A stretch of 24,482 nt of DNA from Candidatus Saccharimonadota bacterium (lineage in GTDB: Bacteria > Patescibacteriota > Saccharimonadia > Saccharimonadales > Saccharimonadaceae), in contig RYWJ01000015.1 in NCBI GenBank assembly GCA_003979185.1, forward strand, positions 1 through 24,482. Direction: 5' to 3'. Numbering within the stretch: the stretch's first letter is position 1; every line of letters starts with the position of its first letter. Both the position numbers and the translations under genes were made by a program. Shown in pieces: positions 1 to 6,842 of the stretch. The notes beneath the pieces were generated by a model that did not search any database, was not told where the DNA came from, and was given only the letters and a program-made list of their open reading frames with translations.

Positions 1-51
1 TAGTTTGTCTTCAACTACTATTCTACAGGATTGTTCCTTTTTGTTGCAGTA

Positions 52-76
52 AACCAGACTTCGGTCTGGGCTTTTC
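52..76 (+). terminator. Rho-independent terminator of an upstream gene outside the window
   Basis: A 6-bp stem (CCAGAC / GTCTGG) closed by a TTCG tetraloop is followed by GCTTTTCC. This is a standard intrinsic terminator on the plus strand. It separates whatever lies to the left from the YhhN-like gene. No gene can be recognised in bases 1-51. Confidence 0.65.
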
Positions 77-91
77 CACTCGTACAACTTA

Positions 92-100
92 TGCTATGAT
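92..100 (+). promoter_or_regulatory. Extended -10 promoter of the YhhN-like gene (near-leaderless)
   Basis: TGC precedes TATGAT (95-100). The start codon at 109 lies only 8 nt after the -10, so transcription would begin within a few bases of the ATG. No convincing -35 is seen; the TGn extension may compensate. Confidence 0.5.
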
Positions 101-108
101 AGATAAGT

Positions 109-795
109 ATGAAGGTATGGAAGTTCGATCAAAAAATCTCTCAGTACTGGCTCATGATTTGGGCGGCTATCTATATTTTGATCGTATTTATCGGTATTGC
201 TTTTCCAAGCAGTGATACTCTTACGATTATCAAGCTACTGAGTGTCTTACTCTGTTCATTTTATAGTATCGTCGCTTTTCGCAAGGACCATCTTCTGCAC
301 CTTGCCATGATCATCACTTTTGTAGCGGATTGTCTCTTAGCAGGTGACAATATTTCCATGATTGGCTTGATGGTCTTTTTTATGGCGCAATGCGTGCACC
401 TCTATCGACTTTTGGATCCAATCAAGCGCAAATTCGCACCCTATCTACTAATTACTGGATACTTGATTGTGGCCGTAGATTTATTATTAAATATCATCCC
501 GCCTATTTATGTGATTTGCACCTTTTATGCTATCACCCTATTACTCAATCTGCTTATATCACGCCAGCGATACAAGTTACATCCTCAGAGTCTCTATGCT
601 TTCTGCGGATTTTGGGGTTTTATCCTGTTTGCTTGTTGTGACCTCTGTACTGACATCTCTTATTTTTCCTTGATCGAGCTTTTTCCAGCCTTTTTATATA
701 TGCCTGCTAACGTGATCGCTTGGGTCTTTTACTATCCATCACAGGTTTTACTTTCACATAGCACTACTGTCCAACGAAACAATGTCAGCAAATAA
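109..795 (+). CDS. YhhN-like (TMEM86/lysoplasmalogenase family) multi-pass membrane protein
   Basis: This 228-residue protein is mostly hydrophobic, with about seven or eight predicted membrane spans. Two acidic positions inside hydrophobic segments, D74 (FVADCLL) and D178 (ACCDLC), are spaced like the catalytic aspartates of the YhhN/TMEM86 family. A GLMVFFMAQCVHLYR stretch (86-100) resembles the family's GL..F...H..Y motif. Known family members hydrolyse the vinyl-ether bond of lysoplasmalogens in membranes. Substrate specificity here is not established, and plasmalogens are not expected to be made by such a reduced organism, so the substrate may differ. There is no clear Shine-Dalgarno sequence, which fits the near-leaderless promoter. 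A generic membrane protein is the alternative. Confidence 0.5.
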   Translation: MKVWKFDQKISQYWLMIWAAIYILIVFIGIAFPSSDTLTIIKLLSVLLCSFYSIVAFRKDHLLHLAMIITFVADCLLAGDNISMIGLMVFFMAQCVHLYRLLDPIKRKFAPYLLITGYLIVAVDLLLNIIPPIYVICTFYAITLLLNLLISRQRYKLHPQSLYAFCGFWGFILFACCDLCTDISYFSLIELFPAFLYMPANVIAWVFYYPSQVLLSHSTTVQRNNVSK

Positions 796-844
796 AAGAT
801 TACGCCCTCTGATAGACCAGTTTTTTAATTTTTCATAAAAAATG

Positions 845-853
845 TGCTACAAT
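845..853 (+). promoter_or_regulatory. Extended -10 promoter for the kinase-peptidase pair
   Basis: TGC directly precedes TACAAT (848-853), the form seen repeatedly in this window. It lies 33 nt upstream of the ATG at 887. The -35 region is T-rich without a clear hexamer. Confidence 0.5.
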
Positions 854-886
854 AGGGGAAAGGAAGGTAAAAGTTAATGGAGGTAT

Positions 887-1381
887 ATGGAAGGTAAAAA
901 ATCACACTCACCTAGCAGTGGTCAACGCGCAATTCTGGTTTTCGGTGCTCCTTGTAGCGGTAAAACAACTTTTAGCAAGCAGTTTGCTGCACAGTTTAAT
1001 GCAACGTTTTATGATCTAGATACATTACAGCAAGAGCATAACCTTTCTCGACAGTTTATCCTATTATTGATCTCCGAGATCGCAAAGACTGGTGCTACTC
1101 TCGTTATTGAGGGAGGCAATGATACTGAGAAGGATCGCCGTGAACTGGTAGAGATCTTACGTGGTGCGGGTTATATCACGACTTTGATTTGGATTCAGAC
1201 CGATGTTAGCACGATCCGCATGCGTCTGAAAAACAAGCTTAAATCAGTAGAAAAGGCCAAGCAAGTTTACGAGAGCCGTGTCAAGGTCTTGGAGGCACCG
1301 TCTGATGCAGAGACACCAATCGTTCTCTCTGGTAAGCATACATACCACACCCAGCTTAAACAGGTCTTAACTCAGCTCTAA
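887..1381 (+). CDS. P-loop NTPase, small-molecule kinase-like (AAA_33/zeta-like)
   Basis: The 164-residue protein has a Walker A motif, GAPCSGKT (20-27), followed by a helix and a YDLD segment (42-45) typical of P-loop kinases. A hydrophobic strand ending in an acidic residue (TLVIEGG, 71-77) is a likely Walker B-like strand. Arginines at 111 and 113 and near 131 fit a LID or phosphate-sensing role. It is probably a cytosolic kinase or nucleotide-dependent phosphotransferase; the substrate cannot be read from sequence. The ATG at 887 is preceded by TGGAGGT at a normal distance, while the ATG at 876 hits a stop after six codons. The metallopeptidase gene follows after 1 nt, so the two are co-transcribed. 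Confidence 0.6.
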   Translation: MEGKKSHSPSSGQRAILVFGAPCSGKTTFSKQFAAQFNATFYDLDTLQQEHNLSRQFILLLISEIAKTGATLVIEGGNDTEKDRRELVEILRGAGYITTLIWIQTDVSTIRMRLKNKLKSVEKAKQVYESRVKVLEAPSDAETPIVLSGKHTYHTQLKQVLTQL

Positions 1382-1382
1382 A

Positions 1383-1931
1383 ATGACGATCATCAATGAC
1401 CCCGAGTTTGGGGAAGTGATTGTTCGCAAAAACCCACTCTCAAGAAACGTACGCTTTTCAGTGTCGCCGTCAGGTCGGCTGCAGATGTCAGTACCAAAAC
1501 ACACTAGCGATTTTTTAGTGAAGCGTTTCTTGAAGATCAATCGAGAACTCGTCAAGGCAAAAATCCCCCTCAGTAATCCAGAAACTCAACGCGCCCGTGA
1601 CGCTAAGAAAAAAATCTTGATGAAAAAAGCCAAGGAATACTTGCCTTACCGCCTGGAATATTATGCAAAACTTTACGGTTATAGCTATTATAAATGCCGG
1701 CTTTCTCATGCCGCCACAAGATGGGGAAGCTGTTCCAGCAACCGCACCATCTCACTGAATATCGGGCTTATGCAGGTTCCCGAAAAGCTCCGCGATTATG
1801 TTATTATCCATGAACTCGCCCACCTCAATCACCTTGATCATTCTAGTGCTTTTTGGGCGGAGGTTGCCGAGCATGATCCGCGCTACAAGGAACACCGGCG
1901 TAAACTAAAAGATTTTTCACCAGGGGTGTAA
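1383..1931 (+). CDS. YgjP/SprT-like zinc metallopeptidase (DUF45)
   Basis: The 182-residue protein carries HELAH (143-147), with a third ligand histidine at 153 in the HELAHLNHLDHSSAFW context, as in YgjP (M48-related) domains. A WGSCS motif (114-118) ahead of the active site is another family hallmark. Length and architecture match stand-alone YgjP proteins, which are predicted cytosolic metallopeptidases, some encoded next to restriction or DNA-repair genes. No signal peptide is present. The start ATG lies 1 nt after the stop of the P-loop gene. No clear plus-strand terminator follows: a 5-bp GCCCT/AGGGC hairpin at 1959-1971 lacks a T-tract. Confidence 0.85.
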   Translation: MTIINDPEFGEVIVRKNPLSRNVRFSVSPSGRLQMSVPKHTSDFLVKRFLKINRELVKAKIPLSNPETQRARDAKKKILMKKAKEYLPYRLEYYAKLYGYSYYKCRLSHAATRWGSCSSNRTISLNIGLMQVPEKLRDYVIIHELAHLNHLDHSSAFWAEVAEHDPRYKEHRRKLKDFSPGV

Positions 1932-1993
1932 CTCGGAAAGATTACACAGGACCATCAAGCCCTCTAAGGGCGCAGCTCAGAAAAACCGAATAG

Positions 1994-2100
1994 GACCCTC
2001 GGGTAATCCAATTTCTAGGCTAAATAGAACCTCTGAATAATCCGAGCATTTTCTAGGTTGAGTACACTCCTTGAATAATCCAAAAACTTTCTTAGATAGA
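1994..2100. repeat. Three degenerate tandem repeats, period about 34-38 nt
   Basis: Three imperfect units share a TAATCC core (2004-2009, 2038-2043, 2076-2081), each followed by a T-rich TTTCTAGG/TTTCTTAG segment and preceded by a CTC/CTT-rich segment. Core spacings are 34 and 38 nt. No open reading frame explains them. They lie in the gap between the convergent YgjP gene and the minus-strand micro-protein gene, just beyond the latter's terminator. Confidence 0.5.
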
Positions 2101-2124
2101 AAAAGTCGCCCCCGAAGAGGCGAC
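2100..2124 (-). terminator. Terminator of the minus-strand micro-protein gene
   Basis: GTCGCC (2105-2110) and GGCGAC (2119-2124) form a GC-rich 6-bp stem. Read on the minus strand it is followed by TTTTT (2104-2100). It lies about 70 nt beyond the stop codon of the 57-residue gene. Confidence 0.75.
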
Positions 2125-2192
2125 GTGCGAAAGGATGTAAGATGATGCAAGAGGACATGCTTGGGGAATCAAGAGCAAAACGCTGGTGAACC

Positions 2193-2366
2193 TTAAATTG
2201 AATCGTCATCAGCGAACATGCCATGCTCCTCCTGAACAATGCGCTCGTAGATATTCCAAGCCACCGCATGTACAACCGTGATTGCACCGATAACCTGCAG
2301 ACAAACCGCAGCCGCCCGGCACAAAACCATCACCATCGCCCCGAGGAAATTCAAAGCATTTTTCAT
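2193..2366 (-). CDS. 57-residue single-span membrane micro-protein, unknown function
   Basis: An ATG at 2366-2364 opens a 57-codon frame ending in TAA at 2195-2193. The protein has a hydrophobic stretch at about residues 4-37 (ALNFLGAMVMV through VHAVAW) and then a hydrophilic, acidic tail ending in FADDDSI. Several lines suggest a genuine gene although it is short: AAAGGAG is positioned upstream of the ATG, a -35/-10 promoter with 17-nt spacing lies about 110 nt upstream, and a T-tailed hairpin lies downstream. The leader is about 100 nt. No family is recognised; a small membrane regulator or toxin-like peptide are possibilities, not conclusions. Confidence 0.6.
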   Translation of the reverse strand: MKNALNFLGAMVMVLCRAAAVCLQVIGAITVVHAVAWNIYERIVQEEHGMFADDDSI

Positions 2367-2476
2367 AACCCCACTCCTTTCTCCAAAAGATCATATAGCG
2401 CCAGCCCTAGCCATCTCTCAGGAATCGTAAAAACTACGAAAACCAGAAATAACTCTAGACTAGCCTCTACGCCATC

Positions 2477-2505
2477 ATTATAGCATGCATCATCCAAAAA
2501 GTCAA
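2477..2505 (-). promoter_or_regulatory. Strong sigma70-type promoter for the micro-protein gene
   Basis: On the minus strand TTGACT (2505-2500) is separated by 17 nt from TATAAT (2482-2477), with an extended TGC before the -10. It closely resembles the promoter of the 485-residue gene (11723-11695), which shares TTGACTTTTTG. It is divergent from the JAMM-gene promoter at 2584. Confidence 0.75.
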
Positions 2506-2583
2506 CAACATTAAACTACGCATAACCGACCCCTTGAGAGGTCCTCATACACCAGTAGTGTCACAATATTTATTACAAAATAC

Positions 2584-2612
2584 TTGACAAAATCATATAT
2601 CTGTGCTACAAT
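2584..2612 (+). promoter_or_regulatory. Consensus promoter of the JAMM-domain gene
   Basis: TTGACA (2584-2589), 17 nt, then TACAAT (2607-2612) preceded by TGTGC. This is the best match to a sigma70 consensus in the window. The predicted start near 2619 gives a leader of about 96 nt. Confidence 0.8.
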
Positions 2613-2638
2613 GGAAAGATATGGGGGGTGTTACTTTT

Positions 2639-2650
2639 ATGTACGTACAT
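2639..2650. repeat. Perfect 12-bp palindrome in the JAMM-gene leader
   Basis: ATGTACGTACAT is fully self-complementary and lies about 20-30 nt downstream of the predicted transcription start. It could be a repressor site for a dimeric regulator or a small RNA hairpin. The role is inferred from position only. Confidence 0.45.
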
Positions 2651-2714
2651 TAAAAAAATCGAAGTTGTTCCCATTATACCGACAAATCAACGACACGAGA
2701 AGGAGTATAAAAAC

Positions 2715-3410
2715 ATGGCCAAAATGCAGAAGAGGCAGTCTAATTATCAGAAAAGCACCGTTCTCGCAATCGCGAGTTTCGTGGTCGTAGCCCTGGCGCT
2801 GGTTGCGCTCGTTATCTACAATGGTACCCGTCATAGTGCAGCTAGTTTCCTTGCGCAATACAGCAACGCTGACCATGGCAGTACTATTGAGGAGTTCGCT
2901 CTGCAAACTAGGGGCGAAGCATACGAATTCACCGCTCTCTTCAACCTTGAAGGCGTAAAGCTCCTTGAGTATAGCTTCAATAACCCAGAAATGAGTGGAC
3001 TGCCGCCCGAAGTTAGTCATTACCTATATAATGTATATAAGAAAAATGACTTAGTCATCGTTCATAATCACCCTGGGATAGATCATACTTTCTCGGACGT
3101 AGACATGTTGCTCACGCACAGCGACAGTCCATTCGCCATGCAGCTAGTCTTCGGAGACTCCCACGCCTATATCTTAAGACCGGGAGACAAAGGCTGGCCA
3201 ACTTACGGCGATACCCAGAATTATCTCGCCAACATCTATCTGCGTTTTGCGAGCGGTGACGGCGAGGTTGCCAATCAAATCAAAACCGATGCTCTTAGCT
3301 CCAATCTTTACACCACTGACGAATTTGCACGCTCCTACGCAGCAAATTTCGACCTCCGCTATAACATAGTCGATCTCAACAACTTCAACTTTGCCGATTG
3401 GGTTCCCTGA
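2715..3410 (+). CDS. Membrane-anchored JAMM/MPN (RadC-like) domain protein
   Basis: With the ATG at 2715 the product is 231 residues; GAAGGAG lies at good distance before this ATG, better supported than a GTG at 2628 in the same frame. A basic N-terminus (MAKMQKRQ) is followed by one membrane span (about 15-35), which predicts the rest outside the cytoplasm. HNHP at 117-120 begins a complete JAMM metal site, HxH-x7-S-xx-D: H117, H119, S127, D130. Glutamates at 59, 60, 68 and 71 are candidates for the upstream catalytic residue. The N-x-HP context resembles RadC/JAB domains. JAMM domains are zinc peptidases or isopeptidases; activity here is inferred. An extracytoplasmic JAMM domain is unusual. 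The TGA stop sits in the loop of the terminator hairpin. Confidence 0.65.
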   Translation: MAKMQKRQSNYQKSTVLAIASFVVVALALVALVIYNGTRHSAASFLAQYSNADHGSTIEEFALQTRGEAYEFTALFNLEGVKLLEYSFNNPEMSGLPPEVSHYLYNVYKKNDLVIVHNHPGIDHTFSDVDMLLTHSDSPFAMQLVFGDSHAYILRPGDKGWPTYGDTQNYLANIYLRFASGDGEVANQIKTDALSSNLYTTDEFARSYAANFDLRYNIVDLNNFNFADWVP

Positions 3411-3424
3411 GGGGACCCTTTTTG
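3400..3424 (+). terminator. Terminator overlapping the JAMM-gene stop codon
   Basis: GGGTTCCC (3400-3407) pairs with GGGGACCC (3411-3418), including one G-T wobble, and a T-run follows. The 3-nt loop is exactly the TGA stop codon (3408-3410), so coding sequence forms one arm of the terminator. Confidence 0.7.
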
Positions 3425-3468
3425 CTTCGTGCATCTTCTTCACCGCTCGTAAATCCCGAAAATTCCCC

Positions 3469-3497
3469 TTGTAATCATCAGAAATCTGTGATACAAT
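3469..3497 (+). promoter_or_regulatory. Promoter of ribosomal protein block 1
   Basis: TTGTAA (3469-3474), 17 nt, then TACAAT (3492-3497) with TG upstream of the -10. Transcription would start near 3504, giving a leader of about 155 nt before rplC. Confidence 0.7.
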
Positions 3498-3503
3498 AGC
3501 ACG

Positions 3504-3659
3504 GTATAGTATATTAAACGACATATTCGTTACTAGACGACAGAGAAAGCCTCACGCCTCGCACGTCAGTTTCATCTTTGAGAGAGTGACTGATGAACGT
3601 TGACAAGAGGGACTCCTCATTAGTCTAGCTTTCGTTATGTTATAAGGGAAAGGAATAGG
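3504..3659 (+). promoter_or_regulatory. Structured leader of the L3 operon, candidate autoregulatory element
   Basis: The leader contains ACTGATGA (3589-3596), able to pair with TCATTAGT (3617-3624, one wobble) around an inner GAGG/CCTC stem (3607-3618). Part of the same strand can alternatively pair with TCAGT (3566-3570). Mutually exclusive pairings are typical of ribosomal-protein autoregulation, but no known leader family is recognised. The segment ends with a purine-rich ribosome-binding site (GGGAAAGGA) before the rplC ATG. Confidence 0.4.
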
Positions 3660-4280
3660 ATGCAAGTCATCATCGGCACCAAAATTGGTATGACCCAGAT
3701 TATCGGCGACGACGGCGTTGTCACTCCAGTGACAATTTTGCAAGCCGACCCCTCCACAGTGACTCAGATCAAGACTGTCGAAACCGACGGTTACAACGCT
3801 GTGCAGTTGGGGTATGGTCAGGGTAAGAATCTGAGCAAGTCGGTTTCTGGCCACACAAAAGCGGCTGGAGTCACTCCAAAAGTCATGAAAGAGTTCCGCA
3901 CAGAAGATGCTCCAGAGCTCAAAGTCGGCGACAAACTAAGCGTCGAAAACTTTAAACTTGGAGATAAGGTTTGCGTAACCGGTATCTCTAAAGGTAAAGG
4001 CTTCGCCGGTACAGTCAAACGCTGGAATTTCAATGAATCACGCAACACCCACGGTTTCAAGGGAAACATTCGTCGCGTTGGTTCTATCGGTTCAATGTAT
4101 CCACAAAAAGTTTTCAAAGGTAAAAGAATGCCGGGCCGCATGGGTCACGACCAAGTTACCGTGAAAAACTTAGTGGTTTCTTTTATTGATACCGAGAATA
4201 ATCTAATCGGTCTTAAAGGCGCCGTTCCTGGCCCGAAAAAAGGCATCGTGACAGTCGTTGCGGTGGAGGGAAAGGAGTAA
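3660..4280 (+). CDS. rplC: 50S ribosomal protein L3
   Basis: The 206-residue protein shows the opening GTKIGMTQI (6-14), the SKGKGFAGTVKRW segment (110-122) and the VFKGKRMPGRMG loop (151-162) that reaches towards the peptidyl-transferase centre. L3 is an early 23S rRNA-binding assembly protein. It is first in block 1, behind a long leader; rpsJ (S10), the usual preceding gene, is absent. In the central loop the usual GNQT-type glutamine context, the target of PrmB methylation in E. coli, reads MYPQKVF. L4 follows after 1 nt. Confidence 0.97.
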   Translation: MQVIIGTKIGMTQIIGDDGVVTPVTILQADPSTVTQIKTVETDGYNAVQLGYGQGKNLSKSVSGHTKAAGVTPKVMKEFRTEDAPELKVGDKLSVENFKLGDKVCVTGISKGKGFAGTVKRWNFNESRNTHGFKGNIRRVGSIGSMYPQKVFKGKRMPGRMGHDQVTVKNLVVSFIDTENNLIGLKGAVPGPKKGIVTVVAVEGKE

Positions 4281-4281
4281 T

Positions 4282-4881
4282 ATGGCAGCTACATTGAACA
4301 AAGACATTTTTGAAGTAAATGTTGATAATCATGAACTTCTCAAGACCGCTTATGATGCTTATTTAGCCAACTCACGCAGCTCTCACGCTAAGACTTTGAA
4401 GCGTGGCGAAGTTCGCGGTGGTGGTAAAAAGCCATGGAAACAAAAGGGTACCGGTCGTGCACGTTTTGGTTCTACCCGCAACCCAATCTGGCGCCATGGT
4501 GGCGTAGCTGGTGGTCGCACTGGTGAAGAGAATTTCACCAAGAAACTCAGCAAGAATGCTAAGAAAGTTGCTGTACGTCAAGCTCTTAGCTTGAAGAATG
4601 GTGAGAAAGCCGTCTTGATCGAGAGCATCAACACCACTGGTAAGACTCGCGAAATCGCTCAGAAATTGAATGATCTGAAGTTGAATGACAAGATGGTCTT
4701 AATGGTAGTTGATGAGAAAGCTCCAGAAGTTTTGCGCGCAACTAACAATTTACCAAATGTTAAGCTAGTCCGCGCTACCTATTTGAACGTTTTTGATATC
4801 TTGAATGCAGACGCCGTTATCTTTAGCGAAACTGCGCTCAAGTCTACCGAAAACTGGCTACTTGATAAGGAGGAGGCATAA
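4282..4881 (+). CDS. rplD: 50S ribosomal protein L4
   Basis: The 199-residue protein has the long-loop signature GGGKKPWKQKGTGRARFG (46-63), which lines the peptide exit tunnel. In E. coli L4 also represses its own operon; whether it acts on the leader at 3504-3659 is unknown. The frame remains open to 4258, but that start lies inside rplC. The ATG at 4282 has GGAAAGGAG just upstream and gives the normal N-terminus, so it is chosen. It overlaps rplW by 1 nt (TAATG). Confidence 0.96.
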   Translation: MAATLNKDIFEVNVDNHELLKTAYDAYLANSRSSHAKTLKRGEVRGGGKKPWKQKGTGRARFGSTRNPIWRHGGVAGGRTGEENFTKKLSKNAKKVAVRQALSLKNGEKAVLIESINTTGKTREIAQKLNDLKLNDKMVLMVVDEKAPEVLRATNNLPNVKLVRATYLNVFDILNADAVIFSETALKSTENWLLDKEEA

Positions 4882-5285
4882 TGAGAACTGTACAATACAT
4901 CCCACGTGCTACCGAGAAAGCTTATGTAGCTCAGACTAAAAATGTTTATATCTTCTTTGTACCACAAGCTGCCTCTAAGCAAGAAATTGCCAAGAAAATC
5001 AGCGAAGAATTCAAAGTTACCGTCATCGACGTACGCACTGCTACCCGCAAAGGCAAGCAGACTCGCTACTCCAAGGGCAAGCACGCTTATCCTGGTATTA
5101 CTTATCGTCGTGATCACAAAGTTGCCTACATCACTTTGAAAGATGGCGACAAGATTCCGGTATTTGAGGAAGTCAAAGAAGAAGTAAAAGAAGATAAGAA
5201 AGCCGACAAAAAGGCTATCAAAGAAGAAAAAGCGGAAAAGAAAGCTGCAAAAAAGGCAGCTAAAGAAGAGAAGGAGACTAAGTAA
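4881..5285 (+). CDS. rplW: 50S ribosomal protein L23 with charged C-terminal tail
   Basis: The 134-residue protein has the L23 core in residues 1-95 (TEKAYVAQTKNVYIFFV near the start, YRRDHKVAYITL before the end). L23 sits at the tunnel exit and docks trigger factor and SRP. About 38 extra residues (96-134) are almost only Lys, Glu, Asp and Ala, likely an exposed helix or disordered tail. Typical L23 is about 95-100 residues. It overlaps both neighbours by 1 nt. Confidence 0.95.
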   Translation: MRTVQYIPRATEKAYVAQTKNVYIFFVPQAASKQEIAKKISEEFKVTVIDVRTATRKGKQTRYSKGKHAYPGITYRRDHKVAYITLKDGDKIPVFEEVKEEVKEDKKADKKAIKEEKAEKKAAKKAAKEEKETK

Positions 5286-6121
5286 TGAGTATTAAAGCTT
5301 ATCGTCCAACTACTCCAGCTCAACGCCAAAAGACTACTCAGGATTTTGACCAAATCACTACCCGCAAGCCAATGAAATCTTTGCTCGCTAGCAAAAAGCA
5401 AATGGCTGGTAAAAACAACGCTGGTCGTATTACCGTACGTCATCGTGGCGGTGGCGTCAAACGTCATTATCGTGTTTTGACCTATAGCCTACCAAAGGGT
5501 AGCGAGTTTACCGTTATGGAAATCGAATACGATCCTAACCGTAGTGCCCGCATTGCTCGCGTTAAAGATCAAAATGATACCTATTATTATGTTCTTGCTG
5601 ATGCAAACATGAAAAAAGGTATGACTTTTGCAAGTGGTGATGAAGCTGCCGTAGAAACCTCGAACCGTATGCCAATTGAAAATATCCCAGTCGGTACTTT
5701 CATCTATGCTATCGAGCTTACTCCAGGTCGTGGCGCACAAATGGTTCGCGCTGCTGGTACTGGCGCTCAGCTCATGGCAAAAGAAAATGGCTATGCCACT
5801 CTAAAGATGCCATCTGGTGAAATGCGTAAAGTTCTCACGGCTTGTGAGGCTAGCATTGGTACCGTCGGCAACGAGCAGCACCAGAACATCAAGATTGGTT
5901 CAGCTGGTCGTCGTCGTCGCAAGGGTATCCGCCCAACCGTCCGTGGTGTCGTTATGAACGCTACAGACCACCCACACGGTGGTGGTGACGGTGGTCGTCA
6001 CGGTACTGGTAAAGCTCCTCGTACACCATGGGGTCAGTTGACATTAGGATATCGTACACGTCATAATAAGAAAACTAATAAAATGATCGTGCGCAGTCGC
6101 CACGAAGGAAAGAGGAAATAA
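5285..6121 (+). CDS. rplB: 50S ribosomal protein L2
   Basis: The 278-residue length is standard. Signatures include GRITVRHRGGGVKRHYR (47-63) and the near-universal DHPHGGGDGGRHG (228-240), whose histidine is implicated in peptidyl-transferase function and subunit association. L2 binds 23S rRNA domain IV. Start and stop each overlap the neighbouring gene by 1 nt (TAATG). Confidence 0.98.
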   Translation: MSIKAYRPTTPAQRQKTTQDFDQITTRKPMKSLLASKKQMAGKNNAGRITVRHRGGGVKRHYRVLTYSLPKGSEFTVMEIEYDPNRSARIARVKDQNDTYYYVLADANMKKGMTFASGDEAAVETSNRMPIENIPVGTFIYAIELTPGRGAQMVRAAGTGAQLMAKENGYATLKMPSGEMRKVLTACEASIGTVGNEQHQNIKIGSAGRRRRKGIRPTVRGVVMNATDHPHGGGDGGRHGTGKAPRTPWGQLTLGYRTRHNKKTNKMIVRSRHEGKRK

Positions 6122-6414
6122 TGTCTCGGAGTCTGAAAAAAGGTCCATTCGTAGACCACAAGCTCGCGAAGAAAGTTGCTGCCCTCTCTGCCGAGGACCG
6201 CACCGTGATCAAGACTTGGGCGCGCCAGTCCACTATCTCACCAGATATGGTTGGTCGAACTATTGCCGTACACAACGGTAGAGTTCACGTACCAGTTTTC
6301 GTGAGCGAGAATATGGTTGGTCACAAACTTGGTGAGTTTTCGCCAACTCGTAAATTTAAGCGCCACGGTGGTAAAAAAGCCGCCGAAGCAGCTGCGGCGA
6401 AAGGAGCTAACTAA
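6121..6414 (+). CDS. rpsS: 30S ribosomal protein S19
   Basis: The 97-residue protein has the typical RSLKKGPFVD start (3-12) and the VGHKLGEFSPTRKFKRHGG motif in the second half. S19 binds the 16S rRNA 3' domain near the A site together with S13. The C-terminus is a short Ala/Lys-rich tail. Both junctions are 1-nt overlaps with rplB and rplV. Confidence 0.97.
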   Translation: MSRSLKKGPFVDHKLAKKVAALSAEDRTVIKTWARQSTISPDMVGRTIAVHNGRVHVPVFVSENMVGHKLGEFSPTRKFKRHGGKKAAEAAAAKGAN

Positions 6415-6842
6415 TGTCTACTCATTTTGCACGCGCTGTTGAAAAAGGCATTGATAGCCAACCACGCAAAGTTAGCATCGTAGCCAGCTTAGTACGTGAT
6501 CGCTATGTAGCCGACGCTGTCGTAATCCTTGAAAACACTCCGCGTCGTGCTGCTCGTGCCGTCCGCAAAGCCATTGAGTCAGCAACCGCTAATTTACTCA
6601 ATAACTCTAACGTCAGTATTGACCCTAAGTCAGTTCGTATTGCTCGTATTTCTGTTACCGCAGGTACCCGTATGCGTCGTTATGTTCCAGCTTCTCGTGG
6701 TCGTGCTTTGCCATTTGAAAAGATTTCAAGCAACATCTTCGTAGAAGTTGCTGGTGAAGAGAAAGTTAAAAAATCAGCTGCTGCTTCCAATACAGCGTCT
6801 AAAGACCTTGCAGAAAAAGCTGATGGAAAGGAGAATAAGTAA
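6414..6842 (+). CDS. rplV: 50S ribosomal protein L22
   Basis: The L22 fold occupies residues 1-113. It includes the tunnel-lining hairpin with TAGTRMRRYVPASRGRA, a site where macrolide-resistance changes occur in other bacteria. About 28 extra Ala/Lys/Glu-rich residues follow, making 142 in all against a common length near 110. Translation probably couples to rpsC through the TAATG overlap at 6842. Confidence 0.95.
   Translation: MSTHFARAVEKGIDSQPRKVSIVASLVRDRYVADAVVILENTPRRAARAVRKAIESATANLLNNSNVSIDPKSVRIARISVTAGTRMRRYVPASRGRALPFEKISSNIFVEVAGEEKVKKSAAASNTASKDLAEKADGKENK

Noticed and set aside
1994..2100. CRISPR array
   Set aside because: The units are degenerate, only three, and there is no constant repeat with unique spacers; no cas genes nearby.
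2223..2483. Plus-strand ORF of 86 codons overlapping the micro-protein gene
   Set aside because: Its composition is low-complexity and His/Ser/Arg-rich, and it has no ribosome-binding site; the minus-strand frame has promoter, Shine-Dalgarno and terminator.
2628..2714. Upstream GTG start for the JAMM protein
   Set aside because: It lacks a normal Shine-Dalgarno and would place a long polar segment before a proper membrane-anchor N-terminus; the ATG at 2715 has GAAGGAG.
3818..4141. Minus-strand ORF of 107 codons inside rplC
   Set aside because: Antisense shadow of L3 with no supporting signals.
4258..4281. Upstream start for L4 inside rplC
   Set aside because: The ATG at 4282 has a strong ribosome-binding site and gives the expected L4 N-terminus.
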